Numbered from the stretch's first letter, positions 1 to 5,711 are shown. The stretch: 5,762 nt of DNA from Candidatus Apopatocola equi (GCA_018065965.1 JAGHSH010000064.1:1-5762); one strand, 5' to 3'. Program-made: numbers and translations. Notes: generated by a model from the sequence alone, not told the origin.

Positions 1-1155
1 GCAGTGCCGGAGGGCACACCCGTGTTTCCCCGGGAGCCGCTGCCTACCGTCCGCGCTCCCGCCATGCAGGCGCAGCTGCTGGAGACCTTCCTGCTGCTGA
101 CGCTCAACCCCCAGAGCCTGATCGCCACCAAGGCCAACCGGGTGGTTCGCGCCGCTCAGGGCCGCAGCGTCATGGAATTCGGCTCCCGCCGCGCGCAGGG
201 TGCGGACGCGGCCATTCTGGGCGCCCGCGCCGCCTATATCGCCGGCTGCAGCGGCACCGCCTGCACCATCACCGATGAGCTCTACGGCGTGAAGGCGTTG
301 GGCACCATGGCTCACAGCTGGGTGCAGATGTTCCCCGACGAGCTTTCCGCCTTCAAGGCCTACTGCGAGTGCTACCCCGACAACGCCGTGCTGCTGGTGG
401 ATACCTACGATGTGCTCAGCTCCGGCGTTCCCAACGCCATCCGCGCCTTTGACGAGGTGCTCAGACCCCTTGGGGTGAAGAAGTGCGGCATCCGGCTCGA
501 CAGCGGCGATCTGGCCTATCTGACCAAGCAGTGCCGCCGGATGCTGGATGAGGCCGGCTGGGAGAGCTGCACCATCACCTGCTCCAACTCTCTGGATGAG
601 TATGCCATCCGGGAGCTGCTGCGGCAGGGCGGTCAGGTGGACAGCTTCGGCGTGGGCGAGCGGATGATCACCGCCTCCTCCGAGCCCGTGTTCGGCGGCG
701 TTTACAAGCTCGTGGCCGTGGAGGATGAGCAGGGCGTGATCCATCCCCGCATCAAGATCAGCGAGAATGTGGCCAAGATCACCGTCCCCGGCTTCAAAAA
801 GACCTGCCGCTTCTTTGACGAGCACGGCATGGCCGCCGCCGACTGTATGTTCCTCCGGGATGAAGAGCCCGACTTCTCCCGCCCCTTTGAGCTCTTCGAC
901 CCCGAATTCACCTGGAAGCGCAAGGTCATGGAAAACTATACCGTGCGGGAGCTGCAGGTTCCCGTGTTCCTCGGCGGCGAGCTGGTCTATGAGCTGCCCA
1001 CGCTGGAGGAGATCCGAGCCCACTGCGCCGCTGAGGTGGACAGACTCTGGGAGGAGGTCAAGCGCTTTGACCAGCCCCACTGCTACTATGTGGACCTGAG
1101 CCAGAAGCTCTGGGATCTGCGGGATCACCTGCTGCGCAGCAAGGGCCGGGAGTAA
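1..1155 (+). CDS. pncB: Nicotinate phosphoribosyltransferase, 5'-truncated by the window edge
   Basis: This enzyme joins nicotinate to phosphoribosyl pyrophosphate to give nicotinate mononucleotide, the entry step of the cytosolic Preiss-Handler route of NAD salvage. The frame is open from base 1 to a TAA at 1153-1155 (384 residues seen). The GTG at 4-6 is an internal Val inside the conserved stretch VPEGTPVFPREPL, so it is not the start. Family proteins are about 480-490 residues, so roughly 100 N-terminal residues lie outside the window. Recognisable motifs, counted from the first visible codon, are EFGSRRAQG near 59-67, GTMAHSW with the likely phospho-accepting His at 105, GIRLDSGDL at 163-171, and DSFGVGERMITASSEPVFGGVYKL. 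The tail is full length with no frameshift. The gene is followed by an independent mgtE promoter and no strong terminator. The family call is secure; the paralogue type is not resolved. Confidence 0.95.
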   Translation, partial: AVPEGTPVFPREPLPTVRAPAMQAQLLETFLLLTLNPQSLIATKANRVVRAAQGRSVMEFGSRRAQGADAAILGARAAYIAGCSGTACTITDELYGVKALGTMAHSWVQMFPDELSAFKAYCECYPDNAVLLVDTYDVLSSGVPNAIRAFDEVLRPLGVKKCGIRLDSGDLAYLTKQCRRMLDEAGWESCTITCSNSLDEYAIRELLRQGGQVDSFGVGERMITASSEPVFGGVYKLVAVEDEQGVIHPRIKISENVAKITVPGFKKTCRFFDEHGMAAADCMFLRDEEPDFSRPFELFDPEFTWKRKVMENYTVRELQVPVFLGGELVYELPTLEEIRAHCAAEVDRLWEEVKRFDQPHCYYVDLSQKLWDLRDHLLRSKGRE

Positions 1156-1187
1156 GGGCGAAAACGGAATTTTCGACCACTGTCGCA

Positions 1188-1216
1188 TTGACAGAGCCGA
1201 AAGAACCTATTATAAT
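1188..1216 (+). promoter_or_regulatory. Consensus sigma-A promoter for the mgtE leader
   Basis: The -35 box TTGACA (1188-1193) and the -10 box TATAAT (1211-1216) both match the housekeeping consensus exactly, separated by 17 bp. Transcription should start near 1222-1225, giving an untranslated leader of about 190 nt before mgtE. The -35 sits in a small inverted repeat (TGTC at 1181-1184, GACA at 1190-1193), and the -10 is bracketed by AAAGAA (1200-1205) and TTCTTT (1219-1224) around the palindrome TATTATAATA (1208-1217). These could be an operator, but the arms are offset by one base, so this is only a suggestion. Confidence 0.85.
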
Positions 1217-1221
1217 AATTC

Positions 1222-1414
1222 TTTGCCAAAACTGATTCCTGTGAGGTGAAATGCATGGACGCTGGCAGTAGTAGCAACGGTACAGGCGAAGGCCGACGAG
1301 GTTCGGTGCCGGTCGTTCCGTGCGCCGGCTGATACCGTTGTGCCCGAGCTGTACCCTGCTCCTTTTGTAAAACGCAGTTTTACGGTCAAATAAAGAAAAA
1401 GGAGAAGGTACAAA
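1222..1414 (+). promoter_or_regulatory. mgtE leader RNA with competing stems and a sequestered ribosome binding site
   Basis: Four perfect or near-perfect pairings are visible. Stem A pairs CAACGGTA (1275-1282) with TACCGTTG (1333-1340). Stem B pairs GGTACAG (1279-1285) with CTGTACC (1349-1355) and cannot coexist with stem A. Stem C pairs TGTACC (1350-1355) plus CTCCTTTT (1359-1366) with AAAAGGAG (1397-1404) plus GGTACA (1407-1412). It buries the mgtE SD AAGGAG and cannot coexist with stem B. Inside stem C is a closed hairpin, GTAAAAC (1367-1373) with GTTTTAC (1377-1383). GGTACA occurs both in the leader ORF and beside the mgtE SD, so both compete for the same partner. This is the layout of a translational attenuator. 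The 5' end (GTGAGGTGA, 1241-1249) faintly recalls the start of M-box Mg2+ riboswitches, but I cannot find the rest of that consensus. Confidence 0.7.
1255..1332 (+). CDS. Putative 25-residue leader peptide upstream of mgtE
   Basis: This short ORF lies between the promoter and mgtE. It starts at ATG 1255 and stops at TGA 1330-1332. Its SD, GAGGTGA at 1243-1249, matches the 16S rRNA tail over seven bases and is well spaced from the ATG, better than the site of mgtE itself. The peptide begins MDAGSSSNGTGEG and ends RRGSVPVVPCAG: small polar residues, then a basic pair, then two prolines close to the stop. It has no membrane segment. Several codons look uncommon beside the neighbouring genes (AGT AGT, GGT ACA, tandem CGA CGA). 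Codons 7-11 form one strand of two competing RNA stems, and the stop codon directly abuts the partner of one of them. A role as a cis-acting regulatory peptide for mgtE is inferred; an earlier ATG at 1251 gives only six codons. Confidence 0.6.
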   Translation: MDAGSSSNGTGEGRRGSVPVVPCAG

Positions 1415-2797
1415 GTGGCAGAAAGAACCTACAGTATTGAAAATACTATCGCCGCGCTGGCGGAAGCGAAAAAATATTCCACCCTGCGCGATATACTCTC
1501 CACCATGAACCCCTCGGACCTGGCCTCCGTGTTCGAGGAGCTGGACAATCCCTCCGCTCTGCCCCGGCTCTTCCGGCTGCTGCCCAAGGAGCTGGCCGCC
1601 GAGGCCTTTGTGGAAATGGAAAGCGAGACCCAGGAGCTGCTCATTCAGGGCTTTTCCGACACGGAGCTCAAGGAAGTGGTGGACGAGCTCTATGTGGACG
1701 ATGCGGTGGATCTGGTGGAGGAAATGCCCTCCAACGTGGTCAAGCGCATTCTCCGTCAGGCCGATGCGGAAACGCGGCGGCTCATCAATGAGATGCTCAA
1801 GTATCCCGAGGACTCCGCGGGCAGCATCATGACCACGGAGTTCGTGTCCCTGCGCCCGAAGATGACCGTGGAGGAGGCCGAGAAGCGCATCCGCCGCACG
1901 GGCGTGGACAAGGCAACCATCAACACCTGCTATGTGACCGATCAGGGAAAGCTCATCGGTGCGATCTCCATCCGCACCCTGCTGCTCTCCGATCACGATG
2001 CGGTGATCTCCGATATCATGGAGGAAAACGTCATCTCCGTGACCACCACGGACGATCAGGAGGACGTGGCCCAGGCCTTTTCCAAGTATAACTTCTCCGC
2101 CATGCCGGTGGTGGACAAGGAGGGCCGTCTGGTGGGCGTCGTCACTGTAGACGACGCCATGGACGTTATGGAAGAGGAGGCCACGGAGGACATGGAGATC
2201 ATGGCCGGTATGTCCCCCTCGGAACGCCCCTATCTGCACACGGGCGTGGTGGAGACCTGGAAGGCCCGCATCACCTGGCTGCTGCCGCTGATGCTCTCCG
2301 CCGCCCTGACCGGCTTCGTCCTCAATCACTATGAGGGGCAGCTCTCATCCTGCCTCGTGCTCTCCGCCTTTATCCCCCTGCTCTGCAGCACCGCCGGCAA
2401 CTCCGGCACGCAGGCCAGCGTGGCCATTATCCGCGGCCTTGCGCTGGACGAGCTCGATATGTCCAATCTGGGCGAGGTGATCTGGAAGGAGCTCCGCGTG
2501 GCGCTGCTCTGCGGCGTCTGTCTGGCGGCGGCCAACTTCGTCAAAATGATCGCCGTGGATATGGCGCTGCTGCACAACGGCGTTACCGTGGGCGTGGCGG
2601 CGGCCGTGTGCCTGACGCTGGTCGTGGTGGTGCTTTTTGCCAAGCTGGTGGGCTGCTCTCTGCCCATCCTTGCCGGGAAGCTGGGCTTCGACCCGGCGGT
2701 CATAGCCAGCCCGGTGGTGTCCAGCATCGTGGACGTGCTGAGCCTGCTGGTCTATTTCCGCGTTGCCGCCCTGCTCCTGCCGGAGCTGAGAGGCTGA
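1415..2797 (+). CDS. mgtE: MgtE-family magnesium transporter
   Basis: MgtE is a homodimeric inner-membrane Mg2+ channel gated by Mg2+ bound to its cytosolic domains. The 460-residue length is normal for the family. The order is an acidic helical N-domain (about 10-130), the junction YPEDSAGSIMTTEF (130-143), two CBS domains (about 138-200 and 203-262), a plug-helix region, and a membrane domain from about 285 with five hydrophobic segments. The pore motif GNSGTQ is at 328-333, in the place of the family's GN-G-Q signature. The start is GTG at 1415, preceded by AAGGAG (1399-1404); no better in-frame ATG exists upstream, and the protein begins MAERTYSIENTI. The SD can be buried in a leader stem, so expression is probably controlled at translation initiation. 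mrp follows after 37 bp. The function is well supported; cobalt or other divalent ions may also be carried. Confidence 0.96.
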   Translation: MAERTYSIENTIAALAEAKKYSTLRDILSTMNPSDLASVFEELDNPSALPRLFRLLPKELAAEAFVEMESETQELLIQGFSDTELKEVVDELYVDDAVDLVEEMPSNVVKRILRQADAETRRLINEMLKYPEDSAGSIMTTEFVSLRPKMTVEEAEKRIRRTGVDKATINTCYVTDQGKLIGAISIRTLLLSDHDAVISDIMEENVISVTTTDDQEDVAQAFSKYNFSAMPVVDKEGRLVGVVTVDDAMDVMEEEATEDMEIMAGMSPSERPYLHTGVVETWKARITWLLPLMLSAALTGFVLNHYEGQLSSCLVLSAFIPLLCSTAGNSGTQASVAIIRGLALDELDMSNLGEVIWKELRVALLCGVCLAAANFVKMIAVDMALLHNGVTVGVAAAVCLTLVVVVLFAKLVGCSLPILAGKLGFDPAVIASPVVSSIVDVLSLLVYFRVAALLLPELRG

Positions 2798-2834
2798 AAC
2801 AGAATAAGTATATTGATCGATAAGGAGAAAAGAC

Positions 2835-3659
2835 ATGAGCGAAAATTGCACCCATGATTGCAAGACCTGCAAGGAAAACTGCAGCGACCGCGATCCTGCC
2901 AGCTTCCTCAAGCCCCTGAACGAACACTCCAAAGTGGGCAAGGTCATTGCCGTTGTCAGCGGCAAGGGCGGCGTGGGCAAGAGCATGGTCACCAGCCAGC
3001 TGGCCGTTACCATGGCCCGCCGGGGCTATAAGGTAGCCATTCTGGACGCCGACATCACCGGCCCCTCCATTCCCCAGTCCTTCCACATCCACGGCAGCGT
3101 TGCCGGCAACGAGATGGGCATCGAGCCCGCCGAGAGCAAGGGCGGCGTGAAGATCATGAGCATCAACCTGCTGCTGAGCGATGAGACCGACCCCGTTGTC
3201 TGGCGCGGCCCCGTTATTGCCGGTGCGGTCACCCAGTTCTGGACGGACGTGCATTGGGGCGATGTGGACTATATGTTCGTGGATATGCCTCCCGGAACCG
3301 GCGATGTGGCGCTGACTGTGTTCCAGTCTCTGCCCGTGGACGGCGTTGTGGTCGTTTCCACGCCCCAGGAGCTGGTGGGCATGATCGTGGCCAAGTGCGT
3401 AAAAATGGCCGGTATGCTCAAGCGCAAGGTCATCGGCCTTGTGGAGAACATGAGCTTCTTCAAGTGCCCCGACTGCGGCAGCGAGCATGCCATCTTCGGC
3501 GAGAGCCGTGCCCGGGAGCTGGCCGAGACCTATGACATCCCCGGTGTGGCCCGTCTGCCCATCGACCCGGCTCTGACCCGGCTCTGCGACGCCGGCGAGA
3601 TCGAGCAGTTCAAGGGCGACTATCTGGACGAGCTCTGCGACACGATCGTTAAGATGTAA
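2835..3659 (+). CDS. mrp: Mrp/NBP35-family Fe-S cluster carrier P-loop ATPase
   Basis: Mrp/ApbC proteins are cytosolic dimeric P-loop ATPases that bind and hand over Fe-S clusters to target enzymes. The protein has 274 residues. An N-terminal cysteine box (Cys5, Cys9, Cys12, Cys16; CTHDCKTCKENC) resembles the ferredoxin-like cluster site of Nbp35. The deviant Walker A motif GKGGVGKS is at 43-50, DADITGPSIP at 71-80, the DMPPGTGD switch motif at 150-157, and a C-terminal CPDC pair at 211-214 that in the family bridges a cluster between the two subunits. ATG 2835 has a good SD, AAGGAG at 2822-2827. The 37-bp gap after mgtE has no terminator, so co-transcription is likely, although a weak AT-rich stretch there could be a second promoter. 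A perfect hairpin follows the stop. Both cysteine sites are intact, which favours a working carrier. Confidence 0.95.
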   Translation: MSENCTHDCKTCKENCSDRDPASFLKPLNEHSKVGKVIAVVSGKGGVGKSMVTSQLAVTMARRGYKVAILDADITGPSIPQSFHIHGSVAGNEMGIEPAESKGGVKIMSINLLLSDETDPVVWRGPVIAGAVTQFWTDVHWGDVDYMFVDMPPGTGDVALTVFQSLPVDGVVVVSTPQELVGMIVAKCVKMAGMLKRKVIGLVENMSFFKCPDCGSEHAIFGESRARELAETYDIPGVARLPIDPALTRLCDAGEIEQFKGDYLDELCDTIVKM

Positions 3660-3671
3660 GCGCTTATATAA

Positions 3672-3701
3672 GAAAGCCTCCCCAAAACAGGGGAGGCTTT
3701 C
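3672..3701 (+). terminator. Terminator-like hairpin downstream of mrp
   Basis: GAAAGCCTCCCC (3672-3683) pairs perfectly over 12 bp with GGGGAGGCTTTC (3690-3701) around a six-base loop, 12 nt after the mrp stop. The T run is only TTT, so termination may rely on the strength of the stem or on the second hairpin right behind it (3705-3731). It is also the left-hand end of the hairpin array described below. Confidence 0.7.
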
Positions 3702-3926
3702 AGCTCGTCAAAAAACTTTGTTTTTTGACGAAAGGGTTTGCTCGCCTTTATCGCAGAGGGCTGCCGCCCTCTTTGGTCGAGGCGAGGGCGCTGCTTCAGC
3801 AGCGCCTTACCGTATTTATAAGCGGGCAAAGCTCGCTTATAAATGAACGAAATTCCTTCGCCTTCTGCGGAAGGCGAACTCTGCGAGGCTATGCTCGTTT
3901 CGCAGACCGACCTTTTTCGACAGCCT

Positions 3927-3956
3927 CAAAGCCTCCCCGATTTCGGGGAGGCTTTG
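3927..3956 (-). terminator. Terminator-like hairpin downstream of sigE
   Basis: CAAAGCCTCCCCG (3927-3939) pairs perfectly over 13 bp with CGGGGAGGCTTTG (3944-3956) around a four-base loop. It lies about 90 bp past the sigE stop on the minus strand and is the right-hand end of the hairpin array. As at the other end, only three T residues follow the stem, so the call rests on stem strength and position. Confidence 0.55.
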
Positions 3957-3984
3957 TCATATCCGGGGGAGCAGGAAGGACTTC

Positions 3985-4040
3985 TGTTTTTCCCTGCATA
4001 TTACTGCAGTTTACCTCCCGGCAGCGGAAGTCCTCCCGGG
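3985..4040. repeat. 56-bp direct repeat, copy 1 (just past the sigE stop)
   Basis: The last 22 bases (4019-4040, containing GCAGCGGAAGTCCTCCCGGG) are identical to 5674-5695, and the first 13 (TGTTTTTCCCTGC, 3985-3997) match 5640-5652 at 11 positions. The 21-base middle has diverged but keeps the same length in both copies. The 8-base arm GAAGTCCT (4027-4034) also has a perfect inverted partner, AGGACTTC, at 3977-3984, so this copy could fold into a larger hairpin. Confidence 0.65.
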
Positions 4041-4044
4041 GCGC

Positions 4045-4743
4045 TTACAGCATGGCGCGCTGGAGCTCCCGCCGGAGCCGGTCGATGATGCGCTTTTCCA
4101 GTCTGGATATGTAGCTCTGGCTGATGCCGAGGGAATCGGCCACCTCCTTCTGGGTCTGCTCCTGCCGACCCCGGAGCCCGAAGCGCGCTTCGATGATCTG
4201 CTTTTCCCGTTCGCTGAGCCGGGACAGCGCCTCATAGAGAGCGGAGCGGTCGGCGTCCTCCTCCAGATTTCTGCCTACCTCCTCGCCGTCGGTGCCCAGC
4301 ACATCCGAGAGCAGCAGCTCATTGCCGTCCCAGTCGGTGTTGATGGGCTCATCCAGACTGAGCTCACCCTTTTCCCGGCTGAGCTTGCGCAGGTGCATGA
4401 GGATCTCGTTTTCAACGCAGCGGGAGGCGTAGGTTGCAAGCCGGATGTTCCTGTCTGAGCGAAAGGTTTCCACGGCCTTGATGAGCCCGATGGTGCCGAT
4501 GGAGATCAGATCCTCCAGCCCCGCGCCGCTGTTTTCAAATCTCTTTGCCAGATAGACCACCAGCCGCAGGTTGTGCTCGATGAGCAGGTTCTTTGCTTCC
4601 CTGTCCCCCTGCAGCAGCCGCTCGATGGCTTCGGCCTCGGCTTCCCGCTCCAAAGGCGGCGGCAGCCGGTCGCTGCCGCCTATATACCCCACCGTACCGG
4701 CCGGAAAAAGCCGGTGCAGCAGATGGATGATGCCCGTGTCCAT
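4045..4743 (-). CDS. sigE: Sporulation sigma factor E, pro-form (mother cell)
   Basis: Pro-sigma-E becomes the first mother-cell sigma factor of sporulation after SpoIIGA removes its N-terminal pro-sequence. The protein has 232 residues from ATG 4743, which has the SD AAAGGAGG (4749-4756). A GTG at 4761 would place that SD inside the gene, so I rejected it. Residues 1-19 form the pro-sequence (MDTGIIHLLHRLFPAGTVG), and the cleavage region YIGGSDRLPPPL (20-31) closely matches YIGGSEALPPPL of B. subtilis SigE. Region 2 contains NLRLVVYLAKRFE (58-70), DLISIGTIGLIKAVETF (78-94) and LATYASRCVENEIL (102-115). DWDGNELLLSDVLGTD (137-152) is a SigE hallmark. Region 4 includes SEREKQIIEARFGL and the helix-turn-helix QKEVADSLGISQSYISRLEKR. 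The spoIIGA stop lies 11 bases upstream, so the two are translated from one transcript. The neighbour sigG, often next in clostridia, is absent here. Confidence 0.97.
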   Translation of the reverse strand: MDTGIIHLLHRLFPAGTVGYIGGSDRLPPPLEREAEAEAIERLLQGDREAKNLLIEHNLRLVVYLAKRFENSGAGLEDLISIGTIGLIKAVETFRSDRNIRLATYASRCVENEILMHLRKLSREKGELSLDEPINTDWDGNELLLSDVLGTDGEEVGRNLEEDADRSALYEALSRLSEREKQIIEARFGLRGRQEQTQKEVADSLGISQSYISRLEKRIIDRLRRELQRAML

Positions 4744-4754
4744 ATTCTCCTCCT

Positions 4755-5537
4755 TTACCACAACGCTCCGAACTCCCCGAGGGAGCCCTCAAAAATACCC
4801 ACAAGCAGCTCCGTTTCCTCCCCGTCGATGCTGGCACGATCCGGCCTGATGCACAGCAGCAGGCTCCGGCCGCCCAGCGAGCTGCAGCTCAGCAGCCGGC
4901 AGCGCCCCCGCAGGGAACCCCTGCCGAGATACAGCAGCCGCTCCGCCGCGCTCATGGGCGGCAGCGGGGGAGAGAAGAGCGGCGAGAGCAGCGCCTCCTC
5001 GGCAATGAGCACCCGCTTGCCGCTGAGCGGATCCCAGAGCCGGTTCCCCGTGTCCCGCAGGGCGGTGAACTCTGCCGTTCTGCCCTCCAGCACCACCCGG
5101 CAGACCACGGTGGGTGAGCGGCGGCGCTCCTCGATCCGGCGCAGACAGAAGCCCAGAAGCCCCGCAAGGCTCACAAAGCCCAGCAGCCGGGCGCGGAAGC
5201 TCCAGCCCTCTCCGCTCAGACGGCTCCAGAGCAGTACGCTGCCGCCGAAGGCGGCGCTCAAAGCCAGAAAGCTCCCCCAGGAGCGGAACAGCTCCCGCTC
5301 GCCCCCGTAGCTCAGCGTACACATGAGCCCCGAAACAGCCAGAATCGGCAGGGGAGAGCAGAGCCATGCCGACCGCGGCAGCAGACAGAGCAGAGCAAAG
5401 CCGCTGCCAAGCGCGGCCCCCAGCAGACAGCGGCCCCGGTGTACGGGCAGAGCGCGGACGAGAGCCACTCCCCGCAGCAGCAGATAGTCCCACAGGAGAT
5501 TTTCCAGCAGGACGGCTTCGGCGTAGATCGTTTTCAT
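4755..5537 (-). CDS. spoIIGA: Sigma-E processing peptidase SpoIIGA
   Basis: SpoIIGA is a septal membrane aspartic protease that cleaves pro-sigma-E once triggered by the forespore signal SpoIIR. The 260-residue product starts MKTIYAEAVLLENLLWDYLL, matching the family N-terminus. It has about five hydrophobic segments (near 9-28, 36-54, 58-77, 87-106 and 115-133) and then a soluble protease domain. The catalytic motif DTGNRLWDPLSGKRV begins at Asp162, equivalent to the DTGN motif around Asp183 in B. subtilis. The C-terminal part shows VGIFEGSLGEFGALW. It is shorter than the B. subtilis protein (309 residues), as seen in other clostridial members. The TAA stop (4755-4757) overlaps the sigE SD, so the genes are probably coupled. 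No SD is visible before ATG 5537 (upstream bases TGCTGACGCC), which is unusual in this window. Confidence 0.94.
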   Translation of the reverse strand: MKTIYAEAVLLENLLWDYLLLRGVALVRALPVHRGRCLLGAALGSGFALLCLLPRSAWLCSPLPILAVSGLMCTLSYGGERELFRSWGSFLALSAAFGGSVLLWSRLSGEGWSFRARLLGFVSLAGLLGFCLRRIEERRRSPTVVCRVVLEGRTAEFTALRDTGNRLWDPLSGKRVLIAEEALLSPLFSPPLPPMSAAERLLYLGRGSLRGRCRLLSCSSLGGRSLLLCIRPDRASIDGEETELLVGIFEGSLGEFGALW

Positions 5538-5546
5538 GGCGTCAGC

Positions 5547-5576
5547 ATACTACGGACGGAGTGCGGAATGTGTAAA
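5547..5576 (-). promoter_or_regulatory. Possible promoter of the spoIIGA-sigE operon
   Basis: On the minus strand TTTACA (5576-5571) and TAGTAT (5552-5547) are 18 bp apart. The first is one mismatch from the -35 consensus; the -10 match is weak. The predicted start falls only a few bases before the spoIIGA ATG at 5537, giving a leaderless or nearly leaderless mRNA, which would fit the missing SD. No TGTCGAA-type Spo0A box was seen between here and the window end, although Spo0A drives this operon in B. subtilis. Confidence 0.3.
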
Positions 5577-5596
5577 AAGAGGTTTCCCTTTCAGCG

Positions 5597-5634
5597 CGAT
5601 TGCCCCGCGCGGCACTCCGCTCTTCGCAATGACA
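5597..5634 (-). repeat. CATTGCGA-type palindromic interspersed repeat
   Basis: Read on the minus strand, TGTCATTGCGAAGAGCGGAG and the following bases to GGGGCAATCG resemble the interspersed palindrome CATTGCGAGGAGCG...GGCAATC found in many bacterial genomes (recalled, not searched). The outer arms ATTGC (5599-5603) and GCAAT (5626-5630) pair. It lies about 60 bp upstream of the spoIIGA start. Confidence 0.55.
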
Positions 5635-5639
5635 GGGGG

Positions 5640-5695
5640 TATTCTTCCCTGCCTCCCTCTGCGTGGGAGGCGGCGGCAGCGGAAGTCCTCCCGGG
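5640..5695. repeat. 56-bp direct repeat, copy 2 (upstream of spoIIGA)
   Basis: This is the partner of 3985-4040, in the same orientation: 22 identical bases at 5674-5695 and 11 of 13 matching at 5640-5652, with an equal-length, diverged middle. In this copy the middle contributes to a hairpin, GCCTCCC (5651-5657) with GGGAGGC (5665-5671). The two copies bracket the spoIIGA-sigE operon. The stretch 5538-5762 holds no gene that I can support. Confidence 0.65.
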
Positions 5696-5711
5696 ATGCA
5701 GAGTGACGCAG

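Larger units (their letters stand above)
3672..3956. repeat. Array of eight hairpins with terminal inverted repeats, between convergent genes
   Basis: This stretch has no credible gene. Consecutive stems are: 3672-3683 with 3690-3701; 3705-3715 with 3721-3731 (TCGTCAAAAAA and its complement); 3741-3746 with 3781-3786, enclosing 3755-3761 with 3766-3772; 3787-3794 with 3799-3806; 3814-3827 with 3831-3844 (one G-T pair); 3857-3865 with 3870-3878; 3880-3886 with 3900-3906; and 3927-3939 with 3944-3956. The two ends mirror each other. Read inward from either side, a GGGGAGGCTTT arm is followed 5-6 bases later by GTC, one variable base and AAAAA. The block therefore resembles a non-coding repeat element with terminal inverted repeats, placed where the mrp and sigE transcripts meet. 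Whether it is multicopy cannot be told from one window. Confidence 0.75.

Noticed and set aside
4..6. GTG as the start of pncB
   Set aside because: It encodes an internal Val of a conserved motif; starting here would remove about 100 conserved N-terminal residues.
1159..1175. CGAAAA/TTTTCG hairpin after pncB as a terminator
   Set aside because: It has only six weak base pairs and no T tract; pncB transcripts may read through.
1199..1431. 11-bp direct repeat GAAAGAACCTA at 1199-1209 and 1421-1431
   Set aside because: One copy overlaps the promoter and the other is inside the mgtE coding start. No mechanism links them, and chance cannot be excluded.
1058..2329. - strand ORF of 423 codons
   Set aside because: It is antisense to pncB and mgtE, His/Gly-rich in the way a reversed GC-rich gene reads, and crosses the promoter and leader. 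The + strand genes are certain.
3672..3956. CRISPR array
   Set aside because: The repeated units are hairpins of differing sequence, with no constant repeat length or unique spacers and no cas gene.
3725..4114. + strand ORF of 129 codons across the hairpin block (and an overlapping one at 3843-4088)
   Set aside because: It runs through a chain of perfect hairpins and into the antisense of sigE, has no SD, and has no domain-like composition. It looks like a by-product of the repeat.
4573..5310. + strand ORF of 245 codons
   Set aside because: It is a shadow of sigE and spoIIGA, rich in Ser, Arg and Pro, with no motif and no SD.
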